In this document: one piece after another, positions 34,216 to 43,814 of the stretch
Layout: each line of letters starts with the position of its first letter
How positions within the stretch are numbered: the stretch's first letter is position 1
NCBI GenBank assembly: GCA_963728495.1
Contig: CAVSKI010000006.1
Coordinates: forward strand, 1-64,000
Direction: 5' to 3'
Origin: JACVRW01 sp963728495
GTDB lineage: Bacteria > Actinomycetota > Thermoleophilia > Solirubrobacterales > Thermoleophilaceae
DNA: 64,000 bases
The notes under the pieces: generated by a model
The model's database searches: none
The model's input: the letters and a program-made list of their open reading frames with translations, nothing else
Told to the model about the DNA's origin: nothing
Translations under genes and position numbers: made by a program

Positions 34216-35431
34216 CTACCGGTGCGTTGCGGCGAGCGCCTGCAGCGCCGGTATGAGCAGCGGGGTCGGATCGTCCTGTGCGTTGAGGGCGAAGGCCAGC
34301 GTCACGCCCAGGGGGCGCACGCGGCCGACGAAGGAGCGATAGCCGGCCGTGCCGCCGAGGTGGCCGACCAGCTCGATGCCACCGGGCAGGGCGTACTGCT
34401 CGATGCCGAGCCCGTAGCCGACCAGGCCCCCTCGCCCTGCGCCGGGGCCAGGTGCAACATCTGAACGCAGCGTTGCCCGGCGGCGGAACAGCCGCCCCTT
34501 GAACAGCGCATCGAGGAACTGCGCCAGGTCCTGCACGGTGGTGACCAGCGCGCAGGCGCCGGCGGCGCCGGCGAACGAAGGGTCGACGCGGGTCAAATCG
34601 ATCGTCTTGCCATCGAACGCGCCGTAGCCGTGCGCGTGCGCGCCCTTGATCGACCGGTCTCCGGGAGCGGGCAGGTCCGTGCCGGTGAGGCGCAGCGGGC
34701 GGATGACCCGTCGCGTCACTGCGTAGCGCCAGGAGCGGCCGGTGATCCGCTCGATGATCAGCCCGAGCAGGTTGTAGTTGGTGCTGGAGTAGAAGAAGCC
34801 CGTCCCGGGCGCGAACAGCGGCGGCTGCGCGGCCGCGAGATCGAGGAACTCGGGAACCCTCCACACCTTGGCGGGATCACGGGCGATCTGCTCCTCGATG
34901 GCGGGGGTCCCACTCCGGGATACCGCTGCGATGGCTGAGCAGCATGCGCACCGTGATGTCGGCCGCGGTCGGGAAGCGGCCGACGACGCTGGCGGGCAGC
35001 ACCTCCGGAAGCCGGGCGTCGAGCGACAGCCGGCCGCGCTCGGCCAGTTGCAGCACCACGACCGCGACGAACGTCTTCGCGATGCTCCCGGCCCGGAACC
35101 GATCGGCGCGGCGCATCGGGACATCCGGCGCCACGCGGCCGAGGCCAGCGACGCCGGTCCAGCGGCCGAGCCTCGGGCTCCGTACGTGCAGGATCGCCCC
35201 GGCGCGGTCGTGCCCGGATCGCGCAGCGCGTCGCGCAGCGCCCGCTGCAGCTGACGGGCGAGGTCCGGGTCGAAGCGCGGGCGGAGCCGAGCCGCCAGCG
35301 ACGCGGCCTGTCCCGCGGCGCGCGCAGGCCCGCTCAGCCCGGCGGCGGCAACGGTGCCGGCGACGCCTAGCCAGCAGCGTCCTGCGGTCGACGAGCGGCT
35401 CGCGACGCCGTCCGCCAGGGGGCGAGGTCAA
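34216..35431 (-). pseudogene. Serine hydrolase (beta-lactamase / D-Ala-D-Ala carboxypeptidase fold), frameshifted
   Basis: Joined across frames this is a Tat-type exported serine hydrolase of about 400 aa. A twin-arginine DRRTLLAG signal is followed by the SxxK motif in AGSIAKTFVAVVVLQLAERG, the YxN-like FYSSTNYNLLGLIIE (YSS instead of YSN) and the third motif GHLGGTAGY. Breaks are an inserted base near 35373 (GCT-A-GGC), a missing G near 35197 and an extra C in the C5 run at about 34909-34913. The uninterrupted C-terminal part runs from about 34905 to 34216. Such proteins act on peptidoglycan or beta-lactam-like esters. Decay or assembly indels. Confidence 0.7.
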
Positions 35432-35567
35432 CGTCCGGCATCCCTTCTCCTTCCCTCGGGCGAGGTCCGGTGCCTGTCTCCGCAGAGGAAGTGCGTCGAG
35501 GGCGACCTAGACGCTCGCTCAGGCAGTGCCACTGCGCTAGGAGAAATAGCGGGATACTGGGCGGGCG

Positions 35568-35964
35568 ATGACGCAGGAGAACGTCGACAAAGCCCAGGAC
35601 TTCATAGCGGCCTATAACCGGCGTGACTTCGACGCCGCCGTTGTGTCCTTTGATCCGGAGATCGAGTGGGTGCTCCCCCCGCGTCAGAGCTCGGATTCGT
35701 GCCGAGGTCCGGAGGAGGTCAAGCGCTTCTGGGAGGGGCTTGACGAAACGTTTGAGGAGTTGAGGTTGGAACCGCAGGAGTTCGTCGATGCCGGTGACCA
35801 CGTGGCGACCCGGCTTCGCTTCTACGGGCGAAGCAAGAGCGGGGCTAGAGATCGAGGAGGAGATGTACCACCAGGTCGCGACCTTCCGCGCTGGATGGAT
35901 GGTGCGCATCGAGTACTTCGGCGAATGGTCCGAGGCCCTTGAAGCCGCTGGGCTGCGGAAGTAG
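35568..35964 (+). pseudogene. SnoaL-like protein gene with a 1-nt insertion
   Basis: The first 93 residues (MTQENVDKAQDFIAAYNRRD, DPEIEWVLPPRQ, CRGPEEVKRFWEGLDE) are an NTF2/SnoaL-like domain. After GRSKSG the G4 run at 35841-35844 shifts the frame. The missing end (EIEEEMYHQVATFRAGWMV, then EYFGEWSEALEAAGLRK) continues in the next frame to TAG at 35964. Removing one G gives 131 aa, exactly the length of the intact paralog at 31621. The leader GATACTGGGCGGGCG matches that paralog's. Confidence 0.75.
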
Positions 35965-36508
35965 GCAGGGTGGAGTTTACGGTCTCGTGGCCTTGAGGCG
36001 CGATCGCTGAGAGCGGGAGCTAGAGAGTGGTGGATACGTGGGGGAGGGTTGTCCCGGGGACGGTCGAACTTGTACAGCTAGAGGCTGAGCCCGGCTAGAA
36101 ACTTGTCGCACGTCAGCGACAGCGCGCGGGGTCGTCGTCGTTAGCCGGGGCGCAGCTCGGTGCACCAGCCGGTCCGCAGACCGGCGCGGCAAATTAGAAG
36201 TCGCTACGGCGTTAGGACCACGAGGGCTGAGTTCGCCCCGCGTAGCGAAGCGGCCACCGGGCTAAGGAGCACGCTCCGACTACTCGGCGCATACGTGTGT
36301 CGTCGTCCCCTTGGTTCGGAGCTGTTGGCCTCGCCACGCACCCGCGCGAGCGAACATCGTGGCCGTCACGAGGTTGTCGTTGAACGCTAGAACGGTGCGG
36401 CTGCAGCGCGGTTGGTGCGTACGAAGCGAGACTGGGCCGTCTCACCCGTGGATGGCTGACGCGTGATTGATCGAACACGGATCTTCGCCGCACGCGGGGT
36501 GCAGAAGA
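35965..36508. other. No gene recognised
   Basis: About 540 nt between the broken SnoaL gene and a small secreted-protein gene. Short open frames exist on both strands, but none shows recognisable motifs, signal peptides or consistent coding character. No hairpin terminator or tandem repeat stands out. Confidence 0.5.
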
Positions 36509-36688
36509 TCAACCGCATTTGAGCACCCAGCTGTGATTTGGATTCTGGTAGGTCTGATCGGCGCTGAAGAAGTACCCGCGAACCGAAAATGACGTCTCGC
36601 TATTGGCGCGGGCTGACGCATTGAAGGCGGCCACTGCGACGATCAGCGAAGTCGCCAAGGCCAAGATGACAAACGGCTTTCGGACCAT
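36509..36688 (-). CDS. Very small secreted protein
   Basis: A 59-aa protein with a clear Sec signal peptide (FVILALATSLIVAVAAFNASARA) and a mature part of about 30 residues (SVRGYFFSADQTYQNPNHSW) ending KCG. GGAGG lies about 7 nt before the ATG, a strong Shine-Dalgarno, so this is likely a real start. The abrupt end suggests it may be cut short by a frameshift. No family recognised. Confidence 0.55.
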   Translation of the reverse strand: MVRKPFVILALATSLIVAVAAFNASARANSETSFSVRGYFFSADQTYQNPNHSWVLKCG

Positions 36689-36805
36689 CTCCCGACCTCC
36701 AGGACTGGCGTGCATGCCTCGCGTCCATGATCGCCGCTCCGGGCCTCGAGCGCGGAACCTTTCCCTCCTCATCCCTCGCTCCCTAGAATCACGACCGGTA
36801 CGCGC

Positions 36806-37224
36806 CTAGCCGGGTGCGTCCGCATAGTCCAACCCCCAGAACCGCAATATGGCCTGCCCCCTCCGACATTTCACAAAAAGGGTGTTGAGTCTGCGCCTGT
36901 GCTGGCAGGTGTAGCCGCCAGTGATGATGGTGGGGCAGCGACCGAGATGACAGAGGGATGCGTGCCGCTTCCAGCCCCGCCAACGCGCCGCGCCTTGAGG
37001 CAGGTAACTACGTAGCCGTTGGCCTGGATGAGGCCCGTGTCCCTGTACAACTCGAACTCTCCGCAGTCCTGCATTGTTTCCTTCAGTAGCCGGTATCGGA
37101 AGCGGATGCCAAACCAGGGATCGACCACAGGTACTGCGAAGCCATGGGCGGAGGGATCGCATAGCGCGAGTGCACCGGTAGCGACAAAGCGGACCGATGT
37201 GCCGCCGCCGGCGTGCCGTATCAC
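36806..37224 (-). pseudogene. Cys-containing hypothetical secreted-type protein, frameshifted
   Basis: The upstream frame gives a plausible fold (SVRFVATGALALCDPS, WFGIRFRYRLLKE, IQANGYVVTCLKARR). After about 36985 the coherent continuation lies in another frame (CHLGRCPTIITGGYTC, then VKCRRGQAILRFWG) to a stop at 36806. The regularly spaced Cys and the final KCRRG...RF pattern resemble small actinobacterial secreted proteins. The 5' end is unclear; the frame may extend beyond the GTG at 37224. No family assigned. Confidence 0.4.
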
Positions 37225-38115
37225 GCTGACGCTGCTGATGGTGCCGATCTTGGCCGGTCCGACTCGCGGTAGATCGCAGCACCGACTTAGGGGCGGTGGA
37301 CATTGATGTGCGAGACGCGGCGAGCTAGGAAAATCTGGTCAGTTGCCGGTACGCCGCAGCTGATGGTGTCCTCGAAGAGAAGCGGGCGTCCGCAAACGCA
37401 GACCGGACGGTTCTCAGCCCTAAGGCCGGCGACGCGGCGACTAGCCCAACAAGCTCGCCAGCGTTAACAGCAAGGCCAGCCGCCTCACGCATCTACCGTA
37501 CCTCGCCGCTCCCGACCCGTAAAGCTATCGCGGGACGCTCAGCCGGTAGACAATCGAGGGCAAGACCGCGCGGACACGACGACGAAATACGGCGGGCGCC
37601 GGGACAGCGCTTTATGCGGCCCTGTCGCCCGCCACGGCAATCTAACCCGTCGCATTTGCGGGCGAAGACGGCCCGCTAGTTTCGACAAACTTGTCCTGCG
37701 CCAGACCTGCGGTGCGAGGAGCAGCTTCAGGGAGACGGCAGCCGATAGCGCAGGAACGGACTTGCGAGCGAAACATTCGCCCTCCTAAACTCCTCTTAGT
37801 GACGTTAAAGGGCTAGTTTGTTTCGCGTAAGCACTGCTCGCTTGGTGCTGCTTTGGACGCGACTTAAGGATGCGCAAGATCGGGCGAGCGCCGCTCGGCA
37901 GTAGCCGAGCGCGGACGGTTTCGGTCAAAGTTGCGCGGGGCGTGCCAACTGACTAGCGTTCAGCTCACCCGGGGTGCAAGGAAGCACACCCAGAGCAATG
38001 CCGCCGGAGTGCGATAGCCGTGCCAGTGCGCGTGCCCTCACGGCGCAGGGCACCGGACGCGTTGCTTTCCTATGCCCGAGCACCTTGAGGTTGTCGATGT
38101 CCTTGCGCGGGGCTA
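37225..38115. other. Non-coding or decayed stretch
   Basis: About 890 nt with no open frame I can support and less GC bias than the flanks. Near 38070-38110 the segment reading HLEVVDVLARG may be an upstream piece of the gene remnant ending at 38235. No tRNA, terminator or repeat seen. Confidence 0.5.
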
Positions 38116-38235
38116 GTTGCGAGGGGGCAGACGGTCTGGGTTGATCGGGAGTTGGTCGATCTCAGCGCGTCGTGGCCCGAGCAGCTCCGCGACGGCAGCA
38201 CGCTCGCCGTGGCGATTCAGTCCGCGGGCCGCTGA
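38116..38235 (+). pseudogene. C-terminal remnant of an unidentified gene coupled to the TIR gene
   Basis: The frame ending in TGA at 38235 encodes a protein-like tail (TVWVDRELVDLSASWPEQ, then DGSTLAVAIQSAGR). Its stop overlaps the TIR-gene start as TGATG, the signature of translational coupling. Upstream the frame is lost. The protein family is not recognised; its former partnership with a TIR protein is an inference from the overlap. Confidence 0.4.
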
Positions 38236-38823
38236 TGCCGTCCATCTTCGTTAGCTATCGCCGGACCGACGCACCGGCCCATGCAGGACGAATCTACGAC
38301 CGCCTCGTGGATCGGTTCGGGAACGACAACGTGTACAAGGACATAGACAGCACCGCGCCCGGTGCGGATTTCGCCGAGATGATCGACGAGACGATCGCCG
38401 GCTGCGACGCCGTCGTAGTCGTGATCGGGCGGAATTGGGTCTCCGCGACGCGGCGAGGGCGTCAACGACGACAGCTGGACGATCCGCAGGATTGGGTTCG
38501 ACGCGAGATCGCCGCGGCGCTCGAGCGAAACATCCGCGTGGTTCCCGGTCCTCGTTGAGGGCGCGCGGATCCCTTCTCCGGACGAACTCCCGGAAGACCT
38601 CGAACTGCTCACGCGACGCCACGCCGTCGAACTGAGTGAAACGGCGTGGACCCCGCAACTCGACCAACTGATCGACGCTCTGGCTGCAACGCCTACGCCG
38701 ACCGCACCCACCGGCGGGGCACCGAGGACTCCGAGCCCCACCGCCGTCGGCGCAAAAGGACGGCACGCCGGCTTCGAGCCGCGGCGGCGCCCTCGTCGTG
38801 TGCGGGCTAGCGATCTTACGTGA
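38235..38823 (+). pseudogene. TIR-domain protein gene, frameshifted
   Basis: The first ~100 residues are a bacterial TIR domain: MPSIFVSYRRTDAPAHAGRI, YDRLVDRFG, VYKDIDSTAPGADF, CDAVVVVIGRNWV, DDPQDWVRREIAAALE. After about 38546 an extra base shifts the frame. The continuation (VLVEGARIPSPDELPEDLEL, then RHAVELSETAWTPQLDQLID) is in the next frame, then a Pro/Thr linker to TGA at 38823. A hydrophobic stretch just past it, in yet another frame, hints at a lost membrane helix. Bacterial TIR domains are often NADases or signal-making enzymes in phage defence; no effector partner survives here. Confidence 0.7.
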
Positions 38824-41252
38824 TCCTGGTCGTCGACGGCGGTGACACGACGAACGCGCGAGTGTCGGGCCGAGCACCGAATGCTCCCGCTCACTGGGCG
38901 GCCGCGAGTCGCTCACGGGTGGCAACGTCTGTACGCAGTATCGGATGAGGCGCGACGACTCGGGCGCGCAGAGGGCGACCGCCCGGTGTTCGGCGCCACC
39001 GTTCAACTGAGCCAGGACCCGGATCAGCTCAGGCGCTGAGGCCGCGAGGGGCTCGAACCGGACCATCGGTCCATCCTCGCGCTCTGGGAGAGGCGGCTGA
39101 GCTTGCTGGGCTCTGCCTGGGAGCGCTCCAGCGAGAGCTCGACGATCCGGATTTCCAAGTGAGTTCAAGCGCGATTGAAGCGAGTAGACCGCCTGTCGGT
39201 AGCGCTCCAGAAACGCTTCGTGGCGCTTGGCGTCACTCCGGATCACTTTTCACCTAAGCGATGCGTATCCGCGTGGCTAGGTTGCCGCGGAAGATGCGCC
39301 TGGGCTGGGGGCGTGTCCCCGTCCACGAGCCGGAGCGCTTTTCGAATATCTTCCACAGGACTCCCGTACCTGACGAATTGGAGATATCTTTTGGTCGGGG
39401 GATCGACTCGGTCTTACGAGGAAAAGGCCAAGGCGCGCGTCTATGAGCGCGAGCTCACGACCAGGCGGCGGCCGCTCCTCGAGCTCCTTGAAGCTCTTAT
39501 TGATCTTATCGGTTGCTGTACGCTGGCGGCTATGTGGAAGTCAGTCTCCTCCCTTTGGAGGAGACCAGTAGTAACCTTATGGGGATTGCTCTTACAGCAG
39601 TACAAGCCTTGGGCCCGACAGCCAGATGCCCTTCTTCTTCCTCGGCATGTGTCCCCCGTTTGTGAGTTCTCCCCGGCTCTGCACCGGCCGGCCGGTCTCA
39701 ACCTCGATCATGGACCAGGGCGTCGCTTCGAGCTGAAACTTCGAGTGCTGCGCCAGATCGGTTTACCTTCAAGCGTTATGCGTCTCCGACTCAGCCATCG
39801 CTCAGCCTCGTAGCGAAGAGGTCCGCGAAATCTGGCCCAGTTCGGACGTTCGCCTGCCAGCTTCGCCGGTAGAAGCGACCATAAAACCCATCGCCGGTGA
39901 TTAGAAGAACCTCTTGTCTCAGGACCGGCGCGCGCCGCGGCCAGACGTTGGCTGCACCACCACCATATGTCAAGGGCATATACCTCAGACGAAAGCGGAT
40001 GCCACGATGGACAGTGCCGAGCACCTTGGGCCGACGGAGCGGCAAAGCGAGGTCGAACGGAACGAGAGGGTGCGCTCCGCCCAGCCGGCGGACTGGCCTT
40101 GATGCTGGAGCCGTATACGCCCACGCTCGCGGCCCGCGTCCGCCTCAGTCCAGCGGGCTTCAGCGCTCCTCAAGCGTTTGTTTGCTGGATCGCTGTCGGA
40201 GCACTGTGCCCGATCGAATCGCCGGCCGACGAGGTGTCAGCCCGGCTGCGCCTCGTCGATGGCTTGGGACCTGCGACATGCCGCCACGCGACATGTTCCA
40301 GAAAGCGCTGACACTCGGCTGTCGCCGACGCCACCCGTACGTCGGGCCACCTGACATCACCGATTGACCGCGCGCCGGCCTCCAACACTTTTCGAACCGA
40401 CCGTGAGAGCGGCCCGACCGGACAGAGGAAGGGTCACGCGGCGTTTCCTGACAGACTCACAGTCGCCCGTCGCGCCACGCCGCCTCCCAATGGCGCCGCA
40501 GAACTCGGGATGCTCATGCAGGAACACCGATCGAGTTCAGAACGGGTCGCCGGCTCGTGCGGACTGCTCCCGCAGAGCGACGAGCTGGCGGCCGAGCGGG
40601 TTGCCCACGCGCTGACAGCAGTCACCAGCGACTAGCTCCTTAGCGGCAACCTCCAGCCAAGTCGCCCGCCGAGTCGAATCTATGAGCTCGGGTCGGGCGG
40701 ATGCAGCGAACGCCAATCCCAGGCCTTGCGTACGGCCTCCTTGAAAGTCACTTCTGGGTGTGGTCTCCCGCCTGGCTCGTGCCGCCGCAGTGGAAGTGCT
40801 GCGCCGGGTCGTGGTGGGGTCGCGCTCGTAGCCGCCGATTTCCTCGTCGTCCACCCCAGGATAGGCGCCTTCGCCCGGCGCCGCTCGGCCTCTATCACCC
40901 GACCCATGCCCTGGATGTAGGCGCAGCGTCCGTGGCCGGCCCGAGTAGGCGTCCACGCTGATCGGCCCGCCCGTCGGCACTGAGATGTCTGAGCCGTCGA
41001 CGCCACCGCCGCACCGCGCGCGGCGGCCGTACGTGAAGATATCCACGCGCTAGGCGTGGGCGACGCGCCGGACGCGCTCGATGGGGCTGGAGCCCCTAGG
41101 CGGCGTCGTCCCCACAAACGATGCCCCACGTGGCGTCAAGCGCGGCAACTCTGCCGGAAGCTCGCCGCCCTCTCTGTAGGCCACGAGACTCCGGAGAGAC
41201 CGTGGCTCGCTCGAACTGGGCAGACTGCCGGAGAGTGGAGGCTGTACTAGGG
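38824..41252. other. Gene-poor island segment
   Basis: About 2.4 kb with many short overlapping open frames on both strands but none with recognisable motifs, start context or consistent codon use. Base composition is visibly less GC-rich, for example around 39480-39600. A small inverted repeat (CTCC...GGAG) sits near 39547-39561. It may hold genes too damaged to recognise. No tRNA, CRISPR or transposase motif seen. Confidence 0.5.
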
Positions 41253-41350
41253 GGGAGAGGATTTGTTTACGATGAACGGTACTGATAATGGAGGAGTTGA
41301 GGGGTGGATGAAGGAGAGGAAAGGTGAGGTGAGGAGGAAGGGGGGAGCAA
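41253..41350. other. Purine-rich tract downstream of prs
   Basis: Nearly 100 nt on the plus strand consist largely of G and A (runs such as GGATGAAGGAGAGGAAAGG and GGTGAGGTGAGGAGGAAGG), directly next to the prs stop and the right repeat. It is transcribed as a pyrimidine-rich 3' UTR of prs. No hairpin terminator is evident. Confidence 0.6.
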
Positions 41351-42388
41351 CTAGAAGAGCTGGTTCTCGCCGGCGAAGATCTCGGAGACCGAGTCGTCGG
41401 TGAAGATGCGGCGGATCGAGTCCTCGAGCACGTCGGCGCAGGTGAGCTGGGTGACCAGGTCCGGTGGGTCCTCCCGCAGCGGGATCGTGTCGGTGACCAC
41501 GACTCCGCGCAGGGGCCCGTCGGCGAGGATCTCGAATGCGTTGCCGGAGAACAGCCCGTGGGTAGCCACGGCGTAGACCTCGTTGGCGCCCTCGTCGAGC
41601 ACGGTCTGGGCCGCGGCGTTGAGGGTGCCGCCGGTGGCGATGATGTCGTCGACGATCACGGCTGTCTTGTCCTTCACGTCGCCGATCACGTAGCCGATCT
41701 CGGCCACCTGGTGGGCGGGGCGCTCCTTCTCCATCAGCGCGTAGGGGGCCCCCACCTTCTGCGCGAACTTCTGGACGAGCTTCACCCGGCCGGCGTCGGG
41801 GGCGATGATCACCAGCTCGCGCTCGCCGAGGCGGTCCTGCACGAACTGGGTGAGGATGGGCATGGCGGTCATGTGGTCCACCGGCTTGGAGAAGAAGCCC
41901 TGCACCTGGCCGGCGTGAAGATCCATCGTCACCAGGCGATCGATACCGGCCACCTCGAGCATGTCGGCCACGAGCCGCGCCGAGATGGGCTCGCGGGGGG
42001 CCGACTTCTTGTCCTGCCGCGAATAGCCGTACCAGGGAGTCACGGCGATGATCCGGTGGGCCGACGCGTGCTTGGCGGCGTGGACCATCAGCAGCAGCTC
42101 CCAGAGCGCATCGTTGACCGTGAGGCCCTCGTGTTCGGAGCCGCAGGTGGACTGGACGATGAAGAGATCGGCGCCACGAATCGAGTCGGCGTAGCGGCAG
42201 TAGACCTCGCCGTCGGCGAAGGTCTTGAGGCCGGCATCCGTTAGCTCGACGCCGAGACGCTCGGAGATCTTCCCGCCCAGCTCGCGGCTCGCGCGCCCGG
42301 CGGTAAGCATCATCCGCTTCTCGTAGCCGACCAGGAGGCTGGAGCTGACCACCGTCTCCGGGGCCGTATCGAGCGACGCCGTGCTCAT
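41351..42388 (-). CDS. prs: Ribose-phosphate pyrophosphokinase
   Basis: This 345-aa protein makes PRPP from ribose 5-phosphate and ATP for nucleotide, His and Trp synthesis. Motifs are FADGEVYCRYADSIRGADLF, the RQDKK loop (GYSRQDKKSAPREP), MDLHAGQVQGFF, VIIAPDAGRVKLVQKFA and the PRPP-binding VIVDDIIATGGTL. Length is slightly above the usual 310-325 because of an N-terminal extension. The start overlaps the glmU stop by 4 nt, as in many actinobacteria. Its last codons (GENQLF, TAG) form the right copy of the 20-bp repeat. Confidence 0.95.
   Translation of the reverse strand: MSTASLDTAPETVVSSSLLVGYEKRMMLTAGRASRELGGKISERLGVELTDAGLKTFADGEVYCRYADSIRGADLFIVQSTCGSEHEGLTVNDALWELLLMVHAAKHASAHRIIAVTPWYGYSRQDKKSAPREPISARLVADMLEVAGIDRLVTMDLHAGQVQGFFSKPVDHMTAMPILTQFVQDRLGERELVIIAPDAGRVKLVQKFAQKVGAPYALMEKERPAHQVAEIGYVIGDVKDKTAVIVDDIIATGGTLNAAAQTVLDEGANEVYAVATHGLFSGNAFEILADGPLRGVVVTDTIPLREDPPDLVTQLTCADVLEDSIRRIFTDDSVSEIFAGENQLF
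41353..41372. repeat. Right copy of the 20-bp direct repeat, inside prs
   Basis: AGAAGAGCTGGTTCTCGCCG, identical to 31147-31166. Here it forms the last codons of prs. If the element integrated at the prs 3' end, this copy restores the gene. Confidence 0.6.
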
Positions 42389-43758
42389 TGCGAGTCCTCC
42401 TCCACGCGGTCCGCGTAACCCTCCACGTTCGTCTGCTTCGGCCGGGCGATTCCGAGGGCCCCGTCCGGAACATCCTCGTTTATCACCGAACCGGCACCAG
42501 TGTAGGCCCGATCGCCGACGTCAACGGGCGCCACCAGGGTCGTGTGGACGCTTGTCTTCACGCTCTTTCCGATCTTGGTGCGGTGCTTGCGCCGCCCGTC
42601 GTAGTTCGCGGTGATCGTGCTGGCGCCGAGGTTGGCGCCCTCGCCCACATCGGTGTCGCCGATATAGGAGAGGTGAGGGATCTTGGCGCCCTCGCCGATG
42701 TCCGAGTTCTTGATCTCCACGAAGCTGCCGACCTTGGCGCCGGCTCGCAGCACCGTGCCAGGGCGCAGGTAGGCGAACGGACCGACGATGGCGCCGGCGC
42801 CGATCTGGGCGTCGACCGCGTAGGCGTTGAGGATCGTCGCCTCCGCCTCCACGCTGCAGTCCAGCAGGGTGGCGTTGGGGCCGATCTCACAGCCCGGGCC
42901 GATCTCGGTGGCGCCGATCAGGTTCACGCCCGGTGCGACGGTGGTGTCCGCACCGATGGTCACCTGCGCTTCGATCCGCGTGCTGGCCGGACCCAGGAAG
43001 GTCACCCCGGCGCGGGCATGGTCTTCGATGATGCGGCGCTGGGCCAGCTCCTCGGCGGTCATCAGGTCAGCGCGATCGTTGACGCCGAGGGCGATCGTCG
43101 CGTCGTGAGTCATGTGGGTAACGATCGGCTGCCCCTCGGAGTGGAAGAGCGGGAAGACGCCGGTGAGATAGCGCTCGCCCGCCTCGTCACCGACCTCGTC
43201 GAGGGCCACGAACAGGTTGGGCGCCTCGAACACGTAGGTGCCCAGGTTGACCTCCCGGATCGCGAGCTCCTCGGCGGGAACGCCCTCGGTGTACTTCGTC
43301 TCCACGATGCGCTCGAAGTTGCCCTCGGCGTCGTGGACGATGCGGCCGTAGCCGGCGGGGTCGAGCCCGTCGGTGGTGAGCAGGGTCGCGCCCGCGCCCT
43401 CGGCCGTGTGGTCGGCGACGAGCGCCCGCAGCGCCTCGGCGGTGATGAGCGGCTGGTCGCCGGAGAGAACCACCACCGGCCCCGCGTCGACCAGATCCCG
43501 TGCGGCGAGCACGGCGGCCCCGGTCCCCTCTCCTTCGCGCTGCTCGGCCACCTCGACCTGTTCCGGCAGGCCTTCGGCCACCCCGTCCCCCGGACGCACG
43601 ACGCACACGACGCGCCCGGCTCCCGCCTCGCGCGCGGTGTCGATCACCCATTCGACCATGGGCTTGCCGCAGACGCGGTGCAGGACCTTCGGGGTCTCCG
43701 AGTGCATGCGCGTGCCCTTGCCGGCGGCCATGATCAAAACCGTGAACGCGTCGGGCAT
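42385..43758 (-). CDS. glmU: Bifunctional UDP-GlcNAc pyrophosphorylase / glucosamine-1-phosphate acetyltransferase
   Basis: This 457-aa protein catalyses the last two steps of UDP-N-acetylglucosamine synthesis for peptidoglycan. The N-terminal uridyltransferase domain has VLIMAAGKGTRMHSETPKVLH, LSGDQPLI and EVNLGTYVF. The C-terminal left-handed beta-helix starts near residue 255 with hexapeptide repeats (IEAQVTIGADTTVAPGVNLI), and the acetyltransferase active-site segment is SYIGDTDVGEGANLGASTIT. The end overlaps prs by 4 nt. The glmU-prs order is the actinobacterial one. Confidence 0.95.
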   Translation of the reverse strand: MPDAFTVLIMAAGKGTRMHSETPKVLHRVCGKPMVEWVIDTAREAGAGRVVCVVRPGDGVAEGLPEQVEVAEQREGEGTGAAVLAARDLVDAGPVVVLSGDQPLITAEALRALVADHTAEGAGATLLTTDGLDPAGYGRIVHDAEGNFERIVETKYTEGVPAEELAIREVNLGTYVFEAPNLFVALDEVGDEAGERYLTGVFPLFHSEGQPIVTHMTHDATIALGVNDRADLMTAEELAQRRIIEDHARAGVTFLGPASTRIEAQVTIGADTTVAPGVNLIGATEIGPGCEIGPNATLLDCSVEAEATILNAYAVDAQIGAGAIVGPFAYLRPGTVLRAGAKVGSFVEIKNSDIGEGAKIPHLSYIGDTDVGEGANLGASTITANYDGRRKHRTKIGKSVKTSVHTTLVAPVDVGDRAYTGAGSVINEDVPDGALGIARPKQTNVEGYADRVEEDSQ

Positions 43759-43814
43759 CTAAAGGGCAGCGTAGCGGCGAAAGCGCCCGGGCGGGCAGGT
43801 AGCGGCGCGGCCGG

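Larger units (their letters stand above)
31147..41372. mobile_element. Candidate genomic island inserted at the 3' end of prs
   Basis: The interval lies between two direct 20-bp copies of the prs 3' end and separates prs from rplY, which are neighbours in the conserved actinobacterial block. Its left part has ordinary accessory genes (SnoaL-like, LLM oxidoreductase, cupredoxin). The right part has several broken genes, a TIR-domain gene and long stretches without convincing ORFs, and is visibly less GC-rich. No integrase or transposase is recognisable, so the element would be an old or decayed island. This is an inference from synteny and the repeat. Confidence 0.4.

Noticed and set aside
39175..39813. 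212-codon open frame on the plus strand.
   Set aside because: No motif, no start context, and composition like an accidental frame in GC-rich DNA.
40537..41129. Overlapping minus-strand open frames of about 150-170 codons.
   Set aside because: No recognisable domain, several competing frames and no ribosome site.
33835..41350. CRISPR array, transposase or integrase in the island.
   Set aside because: No regularly spaced repeats, no DDE, tyrosine or serine recombinase motifs found on either strand.
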